64,000 bases of DNA, from positions 7,034,220 to 7,098,219 of the forward strand of contig JAEMBT020000001.1 of NCBI GenBank assembly GCA_018873245.2. The letters are read 5' to 3'. Source of the DNA: Archegozetes longisetosus (Eukaryota; Arthropoda; Arachnida; Sarcoptiformes; Trhypochthoniidae). The first letter of the stretch is position 1, and each line of letters starts with the position of its first letter. The translations under genes were made by a program, and so were the position numbers. Below are positions 53,401 to 64,000 of this stretch, piece by piece. Under the pieces are notes generated by a model. The model worked only from the letters and a program-made list of their open reading frames with translations. It made no database searches and was not told where the DNA came from.

Positions 53401-56332
53401 ACTACAACGGAGAAGAAATACAACCGATAGTTAATAATCAAAATGAAGAACATCTGCGTACTATTCAAAATAGTTTTGAAGAACTACTCAACAAAAACAA
53501 TCCAAACAATGATCAAAATCCAACCAACAGAAACAATGACAACAACGATGACTATTTGCTAGATCTTCAGCGATCCAGAAGTGTTGTCAGTAATTCTCAA
53601 ACTAATAGTTTTGGAACAATAGGTACTAAACAAATTTTGGCTTTAGTTTATTTAACTGCTTGTTGTAGAGTAAGATTCACAACAATGCAGGACTAAGAGC
53701 AAACCAAAGCCAGAAATTTGAATTTTGCACAGAATCACTAACTATAATTTATGTGAAAAAATAGGTCGAAGTATATCAGGTAATAGACCTCAGTCATCAG
53801 CAGCATCCACAACATCATCAGAGCCAACTATATCTGACATACCAGTTAGCAACAGCCCAATACAAACAGAACCACAAAAGAACAACAGAGTTTCAGTTGA
53901 TGACTTGCATAGCCCTAACTTCGACGAAGCGATCGCTGCCATAATCGACGAGAACGGAGGTGTTCATCTGAATGACGGACCAGGAAGCCTATTCAGTCTC
54001 GTATCCCAAGATTCCAATCCTGGACAAGATGTCAACGTATTTGTCAAGCAGTTAAACACAGACCTGAGAACTAATACTAGAAGAGGTTTACCACAGAATC
54101 AAATAGTTCTTATCAATCGAACTCAATTATCATCTCAACTGTCATCGAGATCTAGCAATCGCCTCCAACCTAACCAAAGACAGTCCCAGCAACAATATTT
54201 ACCTCACCATCAGGTGATATCAACACAATTCAATGTTAGGGAAAGCAATAGTAATAGTAATAGTAATAGTAATAGTAATACTAATACTAATACTAATACT
54301 AATACTAACAGCAATAGTCATAGAGATAGTAATAGTAATAAACCTCAAGAACAACAGAGAACTAGATCTCCGCGACAGAGGATTCATATCATAGTCAACA
54401 ACAGGACCACTGTTCAAGAGATACCGATTGAAGATCAGATAGACTTTCAAAGAATAGTTGTCACACCGCCAAATAATAGATATTCGAATCAGAGGAATAC
54501 CGAGCATAGAAGACAACAGCCAACAACACAAACTCTGAGAACAACGACTCCTACCCCGAGAGTCACTCCGGCCCCTACTGAGCGAAGAGTTATTTCCGAA
54601 ACCACTTATTTGACTGGGAATGAGAGGCGAATAATCGGCACTAATCCGAGGCCGGCAAACCGCGGGCATGAAATTATTCAGCCCGTCATAGTTCCAGTCA
54701 GATCCGTGACTGTCCCCCAAAGACCGCCTCCGCTGTACCGGACACCCGAACCCTATTCTAATGCTGTTAAATGTAACGAAAGGTCTTGTCGTTTACCTGA
54801 TTGTTATTGTGGCGGAACTGAAATACCAGGTAGTAAAATACTTTCGAAGTTTGTTTCTCGAATTTAATTGAATTTTGAAATTATTCTAATACTTACAAGA
54901 ACTAATTTTTGGGTTTCATTAATTTTTTTATTTACTTTGAAAGGCGGGCTAAATGTGAAACAAGTACCGCAAATAGTTTTGTTGACATTTGATGATGCGA
55001 TCAACGATATTAATTGGCATATATATGAAGAAATTTTTAATACCGGAAGAACTAATCCTAATGGATGCCCAATAAGAGGAACTTTTTACGTGTCCCATGA
55101 ATGGACGGATTATGGTCAGGTTCAGACTCTCTACTCAAGAGGCCATGAAATGGCTTCACATTCAGTTACGTAAGTTATAATAAACTTATTTTTACTCATA
55201 TAAGTCATGAAAAATTGACAGAAAATAATTGAAATATTTTCTAAAACTTTTTAGTCATAGTTTCGGCGAACGCTTCAGTAAAGCCCAGTGGCATAAAGAA
55301 ATCAACGGTCAAAGAGAGATACTTCACTTGTACGGTGGGGTAAATTTAGAAGATATCAGAGGAATGAGAGCTCCATTCCTCCAAGGAGGCGGTAATAAGC
55401 AGTTTGAAATGTTATACGAAGCAAACTTCACATACGACTCAACAATGCCTGTCTTTGAGAATGACCCCCCGTTCTGGCCCTACACTCTTGACTATGCCAT
55501 TAATCACGAGTGTATGATTGCTCCGTGTCCTACTAAATCATTTCCAGGTATTCATTGATTAAAAGCTTTCATTCTAGTTAAGGGCTTAGGAATTGTTAGT
55601 CAAGTTATTGATTGATTATTTGTATTCAAAATTCGTTAACTCGAAAATTAATAACTTATGTAGGACTTATAAGTTTCAGGAAGTGATGCCTCGCTACAGT
55701 CAATAAAAGTTTTTTGTTTATTATAACAGATAACTTTAGCATAAATTCAATAAGATTTCTACCGAAATTAGCAGAATTATCAACTTTTACAAAGGAGTTC
55801 AATATGAGGAATAATGACAGAATTTACATTAAAGTTCTGAATATTTTTAGGCTTCTGGGAGGTAGGAATGGTTATGTGGCAGGACTTAAGAGGAGGTCGA
55901 TGTTCGATGGGTGACGCATGTTCTAACCCGACCGATGAAAACGGTGTCTATGAGATGATAATGAAGAACTTCAACCGTCACTACCAATCAAACAGAGCCC
56001 CATTTGGTCTCTATTATCACAGCGCGTGGTTTAATACAGACCACCATAAGAGAGGTTTCATCAGAGTTATCGATGAACTACTCAAACACAAAGACGTCTA
56101 CTTCACGACCAAATGGCAACTAATTGAATGGATGCGAAATCCGAAGCCATTACAAGAATTATATCAATTGACAAGTTGGCAATGCGGGCACAATGCCAAC
56201 CGACCTCTGCCATGCCTTCAGCCGAATATCTGTAATGTTGGCTCAAAAAGTGGTTCCAGATTTTTGAAGACCTGTCAGCCATGTCCTCACACGTACCCAT
56301 GGGTCGGAAACACTGGATTCGCTAAATCTTGA
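42441..56332 (+). CDS. chitin deacetylase, CBM14-linker-deacetylase type, paralogue 2
   Basis: Sister of the minus-strand gene at 16006-26373, with the same predicted role in deacetylating extracellular chitin. Exons: 42441-42522, 52440-52655, 53338-53622, 53765-54829, 54944-55169, 55255-55547 and 55851-56332. All phases fit, giving 882 residues. The first exon codes a hydrophobic signal peptide (FLIYIFIIITYF at its core) and ends with a good donor. CBM14 is at residues 46-96 with six cysteines. The linker is long, Asn/Ser/Thr/Gln/Pro-rich, and includes Asn-Ser/Asn-Thr repeats. The deacetylase region from about residue 530 begins RSCRLPDCYCGGTE and has LTFDDAIND, HSVTH, RGMRAPF, DYAINHECM and YHSAWF, so the metal ligands and substrate motifs are intact. 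In the 293-bp exon the two proteins differ at about 9 of 97 residues, while the linkers are mostly unalignable. The linker is split differently: one extra small intron (53623-53764) and no counterpart of intron 19429-20253. Confidence 0.88.
43786..43851. repeat. tandem duplication, 33 bp x 2
   Basis: Two head-to-tail copies of a unit starting TAATCATAATGATTCTAACT, differing at one or two bases. Confidence 0.95.
45680..45841. repeat. tandem repeat, 54 bp x 3
   Basis: Three copies of a unit starting TCTAATCACAATATGCAATT and ending TTTGCAAATATACTATAG, with a handful of substitutions. Each unit carries ATGCAATT and, in the third copy, TTTGCAAATA, both resembling POU/homeodomain sites. Confidence 0.95.
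47352..47437. repeat. GA microsatellite, interrupted
   Basis: About 86 bp of (GA)n with GAAA interruptions, in intron 1 of the plus-strand deacetylase. Confidence 0.95.
54246..54340 (+). repeat. AGTAAT/ACTAAT hexamer run inside the deacetylase linker
   Basis: In-frame hexamers code Asn-Ser then Asn-Thr dipeptides (NSNSNSNTNTNT), absent from paralogue 1. The run is a likely length-variable microsatellite in coding sequence. Confidence 0.95.
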
Positions 56333-58510
56333 CCTTGAACTTGAACTTAATGACTAGAAATATTAGTGATAATGTGTCAAATTTGTCTTCTCTTAAGTTA
56401 ATTTGCAAATAATTTAAGTTATTTTTGTCTCTTTCTCCTAATATTGTTGAATAAGTTGCCATAAGTTAGTTATTAATTGATTAAATAAAAACAAACTTCG
56501 CATCATCTCATTGATTTTCATTGATATTAACACTTTCAATATGTTATTCACTTATTATCTAAATTTGTTTTCTATTTCTTATTAAAATATAAGTTATCGA
56601 CACTGTAATTATGAAGAATTAATTAATGTTTTTGAGTTGAAAAGCCATAATCTGAATGTGATGCGTAAGAAGTTGTGAATGAATATAAAAGTTTTTAGTC
56701 ATTTGTTGACTTGAACAAATGTTGAACAAAGTAAATCTTATTTCGCAAATGGGACTCCATTGACAATTGAAACAGAGATTTATGTAGAACTAACTAAACT
56801 TTTGGTACTAATTATTTAAACGAAAAATAGCACCAATCATAGAGAAATAAGCTAAAAGATAAGAAAATAAGTCTTCCTTCAGATTATAGTAAATAAGTTC
56901 AACTTGTTATATTGGATCTTTCTATGATTAATCAGTTTCTCCTAGGGAGTTGATCAAATTTTACGCAATCTTTTTATAGTGCATTAGTGCCATTTTCTAC
57001 CAATTGTTTACAGTTGAAAAGACAGACTAATCAGTGGACAATTTCTTACTATATGTCCTATCATACAATTGTTTATATCTTAATTAACTACAAATCCATA
57101 AAAGTGGCAGAGAAAACATATAATTTTGAAATACAAATGGTATAAATTAAGTTGTTTACTATAAAAAAGTTATAAATAGTTATAGAACTATTCTTATAAA
57201 TTGAATCAATGAGCGAGTAAAACATTAACTTTCGATAGAAATATATCACAACAATATGAATAGGAATTTAGTTCCGGATAGAGATATGACTGTAGATAAA
57301 CAAAGTAGCTTAGTAATTAATATATCACTAGGTTTGTAGTAATGTTATAATTATATTGCACTTGTAACTTGCAACTCTATGCTTGATAGTTTTATTTTTC
57401 TTTCTTTCCTCCAAATAACTTAATGAATAAAACATTCGTTGCTATAATCACTATTGTTGGTTTGGTTAGAGTTCGAGCTCAGATATGTTTTACACTGCCT
57501 ACTTCTATTTCATGTTTTATATTATCAATTTAAGGTTTTTTTGTCATAAGGTCTATAGTTTTGTCATAACTGAAAAATTTTTTCAGAAATATTTAGAAAT
57601 TACTGAATAATTTTAAAGAATTGAAGAATTACTTTGTGTTATTTATATAAAGAACTGGAGTACAGTGAAAACTCAAGTCTTGACAACACTAATGATTATT
57701 AATATTTTTCGCAAATAGTTAAAAAATTGTTTTCGACAGTATTTCTAATATGCATAACTAGTTTAACGACAGAAACACGATTAACTTTGGCAATAAGTAT
57801 TTGGAAAATACTTATAAACCAAGACTCGAGTCACGAAAAGAATACAAAACAAAAAGAAAACAAAAAGTATTGAAACGAAAAAATAATTAGATAGAGAAAA
57901 AAGGGGTATAAAAAGTGGTGAAAGTGGTTGAATGAATAGATAGTAATGAAAGTGCGCAATGGAAAGAAATGGTGTCCACATGTTAGGTATCCAATAGTAA
58001 CCTAGAGACACGAATGTGTGTAAGATGTGTGTAAGTCGGAGAAATGTTTGAAACACAATCAGTCGCTCGCTTGCCACGTAGAGCTCGTCTAATTTGTCTG
58101 ACTATTCATTATCCTATCGGTTGACTCACTTACAGTTTAATCAACATTATTGATGATTATTACTAGAAAGTGTTTCTGTAAGTGTTATTCTCTTAGCTAA
58201 TCAATAACATTCCCTTTTTATACTACTTTGAAAACGATTTTCCAGTCAATTCTCTGCTTATTTTCTTCTGTTACTCTTTAATCAAAAGTTTATTAAGTTT
58301 TCACTTCTATTCGATATCTTGAATAGAAAATAATATTTGAACTCAAAAAATGTATATATGATTAGACTTACTCAAGTTTCAAATCGAGTTTAAGCTGAAA
58401 AAGTTTGTAATTAAATTGGAATTCGGATGGAATTGACGTTTTTTATAATCTAAAAAGAATAGATGTTTGAAGATCTGAAACATTATAAGTAGTGGAAAAG
58501 TCGATAATAG
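56333..58510. other. intergenic between deacetylase 2 and the GPCR gene
   Basis: The left part is the deacetylase 3' end. Around 58035-58105 there is a GC-richer patch with ATCAGTCGCTCGC, which fits the arthropod initiator consensus TCAGTY and could mark the GPCR promoter. This is a weak call. No gene is supported here. Confidence 0.35.
56484..56489 (+). other. polyadenylation signal of plus-strand deacetylase
   Basis: AATAAA about 150 bp after the stop codon, the first in this strand past the gene. Confidence 0.6.
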
Positions 58511-58919
58511 ATGAAAAGTAAGTTAGCCCAAATGGATTACTTGGGTTTATTACTACATAATACATCATCAAATAATTTAACAAACAATTCAAAAGTTGAC
58601 TACTCGACAAATCTAAGTGTAGAACAAATGAAAAGTCATGCAGAAGCTGACTGTGACTCTAGTTATGGATGTTTTATGAGATATTCGTTAATATGGACTA
58701 TAGCTCTATGTGTCGCTTATCTGTTTGTATTCTTTATTGGTTTAATTGGCAATATTTCTGTACTTTGGATAATAATAGCCATCAAAAGGAATCATAATCT
58801 CTCTGTCTTCAATTCTTGTAATAAAGTGTTCAATGGATTGATTGGCAATTTAGCTTTCGCTGATTTACTTGTCGTTATATTTTGTTTGCCACCAACTCTT
58901 ATTGGAAATATATTCGCAC
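58511..58919 (+). CDS. rhodopsin-class peptide GPCR, first coding exon only
   Basis: The exon codes 136 residues and ends at a GTGAGT donor in phase 1. The extracellular N-terminus has four N-glycosylation sequons (Asn 17, 22, 25, 34). TM1 spans about 59-89 with GLIGN (Asn81, the conserved 1.50 position). TM2 starts in GNLAFADLLVVIFCLPPTLIGNIF, with Asp118 at the conserved 2.50 position. The FCLPPTLIGNIF segment resembles SIFamide/NPFF-type and related peptide receptors, but subtype cannot be fixed from two helices. The loop between TM1 and TM2 (residues 91-108) is longer than usual. Exons for TM3 to TM7 were not found up to 64000, so they lie beyond the window, or the gene is broken here. 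Confidence 0.7.
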
Positions 58920-61403
58920 GTGAGTTATTTTCTATAATTTTTACTTTTATTTTTACTTTTATTTCACTGTTAGTCATTTGTTTCTCAAATCATTCAAATC
59001 CATATAAATTGCATCTGATATATATTATAACTACTCATTTATTCAATATTACAATAGAAAGCTTTTTATACTTTTCTACAGTTCTGAAGAATCAGTTTTT
59101 TAGGTCCTTCAAGTGGTGTTTATCTGAGTTTAATGTATTTTTACTTGAAAAGTAATAATCTATTCTTTTGTTCAAATTGCAAAACTTCATTCAAGATCTC
59201 ATAACTGGATTTCATTAATTTTCGTTTCATTTAAATATCATAGGAAAAAGTTTTGTAACTTCTCAAGTTTTATGTAAGAAGTTCTGATTGAATTCTGAGT
59301 ACATTTTGTTCAGTTTAGTTGAATTTCAAATGAAATTTCATACTCTTTACAAAATGTTTGCTAATCCGATGAAATATTAAAGATTTGATAGCTTTAGCTA
59401 AGTTTTAACCAAGAAGCTTCTGATTGAATTTTGCAAACTTTCACTTATTTCAAAGTGAATAATCTTTTTTCCATCTACTATACCTACTTATTCCTTGCAT
59501 AGCTTTTAAAGTTTTAGTGCCATATAGTTTGTACTTTTATTTTGCTCAACAAATACAATTAGCATATTCTATAAATAAGAATAAGTCCATTATTCGACCT
59601 GCGTATCTCAGTCAACCTTTTCGAACAATATTTTTCCATTCATGAAAGTATAGATTGTATGAATTGATAAGTGAAAATAATAATTGTGTTCCTTGGCTAT
59701 AATTTAACTGTTATTCAAATATGTCATAATTCCATTAAATACTAAACAATTTTGAAACAATCATAATTCTCTCAATCCCTAATGTATTCATAGAATATTA
59801 TTTTGAATAAGTACCTGATTGTTGTAAATGATAGCCTATTATTATCTCATTTTCTTATTATTTTCTTATTTAGAAAGTTGTGTTTCCATTAGAAAGAGAT
59901 TATTAGATACAATAATGCAACACAAATGAGACTTATGTTTTATTCAAATTGATTAAGCTTATCGACAGAACTATTAAAGTGATAACTCTTTATTCTCTTG
60001 TTACCAAAAGCTTGTACTTATTTCTTATATTTAATTCAATTTTGTTGCTTTGTTATTAATTCTAAAGTTCCAGTGATTGACATTTAGATTTTTTGTCGTT
60101 TGTTAATCTATACTAACACGTGAAAAGTTTGATAAAATGAGTTTTTACTCAAGAATTTTACTACGATCTTAATACTTTTTAATATGAGTCTTATTAGAAG
60201 ATAAATTGACTTTTTTTCGATAGAAAATTGCTCAAAATCTTCAGATTCAGCGATAGGCAAAAGCTTTGTTTTCAAGTTCTAATGGATACCGCTTTTCGGC
60301 TTAACCTTTGATTTTTTAGTCGTCAAGATCAGAATTTGAGCAAAAGTTTTTCGAATAGCAAGTTTGAAAATGAGAGAATTTGATTGGTTACGAGTATTTG
60401 ATGAAAGGATTCAAGTGGAAAATCACGAAAGTAATACCAAACTAGTGTCTTATCGGAAAATAAGTTTAGTTAAATGAAACCAATATATATACAAATTGTA
60501 AAAAGTAGAAATATTTGCAATAAAATTCAAAATCCAGGCACATATTTGTTGGAGAAATATTACAAGTGATAGAATGTAGAAAATATTCCACATGTAATCC
60601 TCTCGAGTATGGTACAGATCAGCATTTATTACTAGCATTAAGTTAAAGCTGTTATATTAAGATTTATAATAAGTCAATTGACACTTAGTTTTGGTTTGAT
60701 ATCAGCTTTGATATAGAGAATGAGTTAGAATTGTTTGCGCAAGGAATATCAAACTAGTTATTAAGCTTAAAGTGAGACTAGAATTTATGTTTAGTTGTTA
60801 CGAGCAGATTGTACCAAATGGTCTTCAGGGATAAATAAATCAAATTACATCAAATTCATCTTTTATCAGTTCACTAAATATTTCACTAAATATTTCATTA
60901 ATTCTTTCATTAATTCTTTCTCCCTTTTTAGTCAACGTTTTCATTTGAAGACACGTTTCATTTAGGAAATTATTGAAAATTTTCATAAAACTTTTTCTAT
61001 AAGTTTACTAGTGTTTTAGATGCATTTAAGTAATTGTAAAATATTTGCTTTATAATCCAATGCAAAAGAAATAGAAAGCTTCTTATTTAAGGAAGCTACT
61101 TTGAACTTTAAAAATAGAATAGTTTGCGTGCCTTATTTCTACTACTCTTTCATAGATTGTTCGCACAAAGCTGTCGAATATTTTATAAGTTCCAATTTCT
61201 TTTTATTATATAACAATTCTCTTGCACAAATTCTTAATGTATTGGATGTTCACTTGTCAGATTCTTCTACAGTCATTTTATATATATATATTTTAGTCAT
61301 TCATACATTCCTATAGACTACACTTCAATCATTGGATGACTTGGATAAAATATTCAGACTTAAGAATTGGTAGCTTTCAAGGAATAATAAAATTTGAAAT
61401 TGT

Positions 61404-61437
<34 letters not shown>

Positions 61438-64000
61438 TTCCTAATAAGTGAATGGAAACTGAATTTATTTTCAAAGCTTTATCAAAGAGTGATAGAAAAT
61501 TTGGCAATCATTTATATCACTATATTTGCGTGCAAACTTTTCTACTCTACAATATTCTGTACAAATAATCCGTACTTCTAGTAACTTTTGATAAGTTAAT
61601 TAATGACTTCTTAAACGAGTAGAAGGCATGAATAATAAATGTTAACTTTAATTTAAAGTATACTTCAACAAAATGCGTCTGTAAGATTTATTTTAAGACT
61701 GAATGATCTGTTAGTCAAAACTTGAATAATTTATTATTGACGTGTTATCTGGATGTAGTCTAAGAGTAGGAGTTAGTGACATACCATTTTCAAATGGTTC
61801 GGTTGTTGTACTCTTATTTACTAAATATTTTGCCTAATACTATAATTTTCATAAAATCTTAATGATATATAACTTTAATTAACGCTGAAAATATACTCTG
61901 AAAATATACTCTGAAAATGTACTTAAATTTAATGGATTTTTTACTGCGATACGACGTCAATAAGGAATAACTTGATACTTTCTTTCAACGTTAAGTAAGT
62001 TTTAATGCTGCTAGCCTTTGATGAGAAATAACTTAATTCAAAGTGTTGATCATATTCTTATCAAAAGTTGCAAAATTTTAAGTTTTCATTAAATTTACAT
62101 GTTCAAGGCACTTAAGTATTTGATCAAAAGGTTAAGAGACTTGAACTTTTTATTTTCATCCAAATACTACACAATATCTTTGAAGTTCATTAAGTCATTC
62201 AACCGAAAATTAGATTAAGCTGAAAATTATTCAAATTTAATAAAAATGGAGACATTTTTCCGTTCACCATATTGGTTCTAGGAGGAAAAAATGCCTTATC
62301 TAAATAACTATTATTGAATATAATAGAAATAAATTGAACTAAGGTCAAAGTCTTGACAGAAGAATTTTTGACTGATTACAGGTCTCTTTATATCTCAAGA
62401 GATTCTACTAAAGGTGAAGTAACCCTAAAAGTTGTCTAGCTAAAAATTGTCTAGCAACTAATGAAAAATGGTAGCGATAAATCATTTGATGCTAGCTAGA
62501 ATCATATGCCTACATCAAGATGATGTCTTAGCGCATAGACCTAATTCTTCTTCATACCAGCTCTTCAACCATTTATGTCAACCTTCTTTTCCTCACCATA
62601 TTAACTGACTTAGTGCTAAGTTATTCTCTCGTTATTCTCTCTTTTGCTGATACATTAAACAATAATCATATTTATCATGTTCAATGTCGACACGTATTTT
62701 CTGATACCTTAATACTGTCTAAGTGTCTGTCAAAGTATCTGTGAAAATAGTTGAATTTACTTTTGTTTTTACTTCTTATAGAAACTTGTTCTATATATTG
62801 CGAAAGTCGATAAATGAATATATCGTTTAGGACTAGAAAGCAATACTTCCCAATTTATTATTTAATGAAATCTCACACGAACAATAAGTCTATTTAACGT
62901 AATATTTGCAATTTCCATAGCTGTCAAAAGTAGTTAATATACATAATAGTATTCATCTTGATTACGATTTGAAGAATAATTTTTTATTATATTTTATTTA
63001 GGCTATTTTTAGAAGTAGAACTACTTATCTATTCGTTAATTATTTGATCAAAATTCTAAGCAAAGCCCCAGGAAACGAATATTTTTACATTATACCCAAA
63101 ATTAATATTTAATCTTAAGATCAAAGTCAACGAGTTTTACGGTTCAGTACTCCACGAGTAAATGTCAATGTATTTTCAGTATCTAAGGTGATTTTTTATG
63201 GTTTTCTGTAAAATTCATAAATTTTAGTCTCGATAAACGGAATCTTTGAAAAGTTTTTGAGATTAATTCTTAATGAAGACTTTCTAAACAGTTATTGATT
63301 GCCTGAAATTCTGTATTCAACTCTATATTTTCATAAAAGTTTTCAGATATTTGGAATGAATTGTGAGAGCTTTGAGATTTTATACGAATTCATGTTTAGA
63401 TCTTTGTTACTGTTGTTAATGCTGAAATTTCTATATAAGATTTTGACTTTTTTGTAAACTTGTTTGAAACAAATTTTGCAAAGTCACCTGAAAAGTTCAC
63501 TAAATCAGAATCCTTTGACACTAAAAAATTTTCTCCAATTTTATTTTTCAAAATTTGAATAATTCACAAATTGCAAAACTTTGATCGTTATTCAATAACT
63601 TAAGAAACTTTCCATTGAAGCTGTTTCTATAGTATTTCTGAATAAAATCTCTTCATATACTGCACGATCACGCCTGAAAATAAGATTTATTGAGTTAAGT
63701 ATTAATTTCAAATAAACAAAAGCTTACAATTTGAAAAATAGATTTTCAAATGTTTAAGTTTGGTATATGAGGCCACTATTTGAAGAAATGCGTTGACTGG
63801 CAATCCTTTTACCATGCATTAAGAAACACTTCTACATCGAACTCAATAAAGAAAATATTTTTAGTTCATAGTAAATCGCCTATGAGTTAACGCACTTCTT
63901 CAAAAACTAGTTTCATATAGTTGAGCACTCTCGTGAAAATTGATTGATTTCTTAGCTGTTAGAGTCGAGTTCCTGAATCTTTTTCGATTGTGATCATCAA
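58920..64000. other. probable GPCR intron, no exon recognised
   Basis: AT-rich DNA with short tandem duplications (60870-60920, 61891-61920) and one GA run. I looked for TM3/DRY-type and later GPCR segments on the plus strand and saw none. Confidence 0.4.
61407..61434. repeat. GA microsatellite
   Basis: A (GA)n run of about 28 bp. Confidence 0.95.

Noticed and set aside
54220-54720. 166-codon minus-strand open frame with Ile-Ser/Ile-Thr repeats
   Set aside because: Antisense shadow of the deacetylase 2 linker microsatellite.
57781-58077. 98-codon hydrophobic minus-strand open frame
   Set aside because: The reading is AT-biased hydrophobic sequence with no family resemblance and lies where the GPCR promoter is expected.
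61325-61581. Two opposing open frames
   Set aside because: Both run across a GA microsatellite and lack any recognisable domain.

Overview
This window is strongly AT-rich nuclear DNA of an animal. It has spliced genes with short GT-AG introns, chitin deacetylases with a chitin-binding domain, an otopetrin, a JHAMT-like methyltransferase, an ABCG half-transporter and a rhodopsin-class GPCR. That mix points to an arthropod. I favour a chelicerate, probably a mite, but only with modest confidence because nothing here is diagnostic of a species. No rRNA, tRNA, CRISPR, retroviral or LTR element was recognised.

Layout. (1) 1-2769, minus: most of an otopetrin proton-channel gene running off the left edge. 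(2) 4332-7446: a head-to-head inverted duplication of a JHAMT-like methyltransferase. The plus copy (6001-7446) is intact and the minus copy (4332-5565) is dead. (3) 7487-8986: two TA-flanked inverted-repeat transposon relics. (4) 9256-12318, minus: a five-exon ABCG half-transporter with all nucleotide-binding motifs. (5) 12.3-15.8 kb: sparse DNA with a third inverted-repeat element and a kinase-like gene scrap. (6) 16006-26373, minus, and 42441-56332, plus: two divergently transcribed chitin deacetylase paralogues. Each has a signal peptide, one chitin-binding peritrophin domain, a long disordered linker and a polysaccharide deacetylase domain. I located both short signal-peptide exons by reading the sequence. 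They lie 4.3 kb and 9.9 kb upstream of the next exons, and they turn the apparent 30-kb desert into two long first introns plus a 16-kb shared intergenic region. (7) 58511-58919, plus: the first coding exon of a peptide-type GPCR whose remaining exons were not found before the right edge.

How the genes relate. The deacetylase pair would modify cuticular or extracellular chitin and may share regulatory DNA between their promoters. The other genes look like ordinary neighbours rather than members of one pathway. The most unusual features are a strongly conserved island inside the otherwise diverged linkers of the two deacetylases, a four-copy TA-flanked MITE family seen here only in and around the deacetylase locus, and many short immediate tandem duplications in the non-coding DNA, one of which repeats a near-perfect splice-donor sequence five times.
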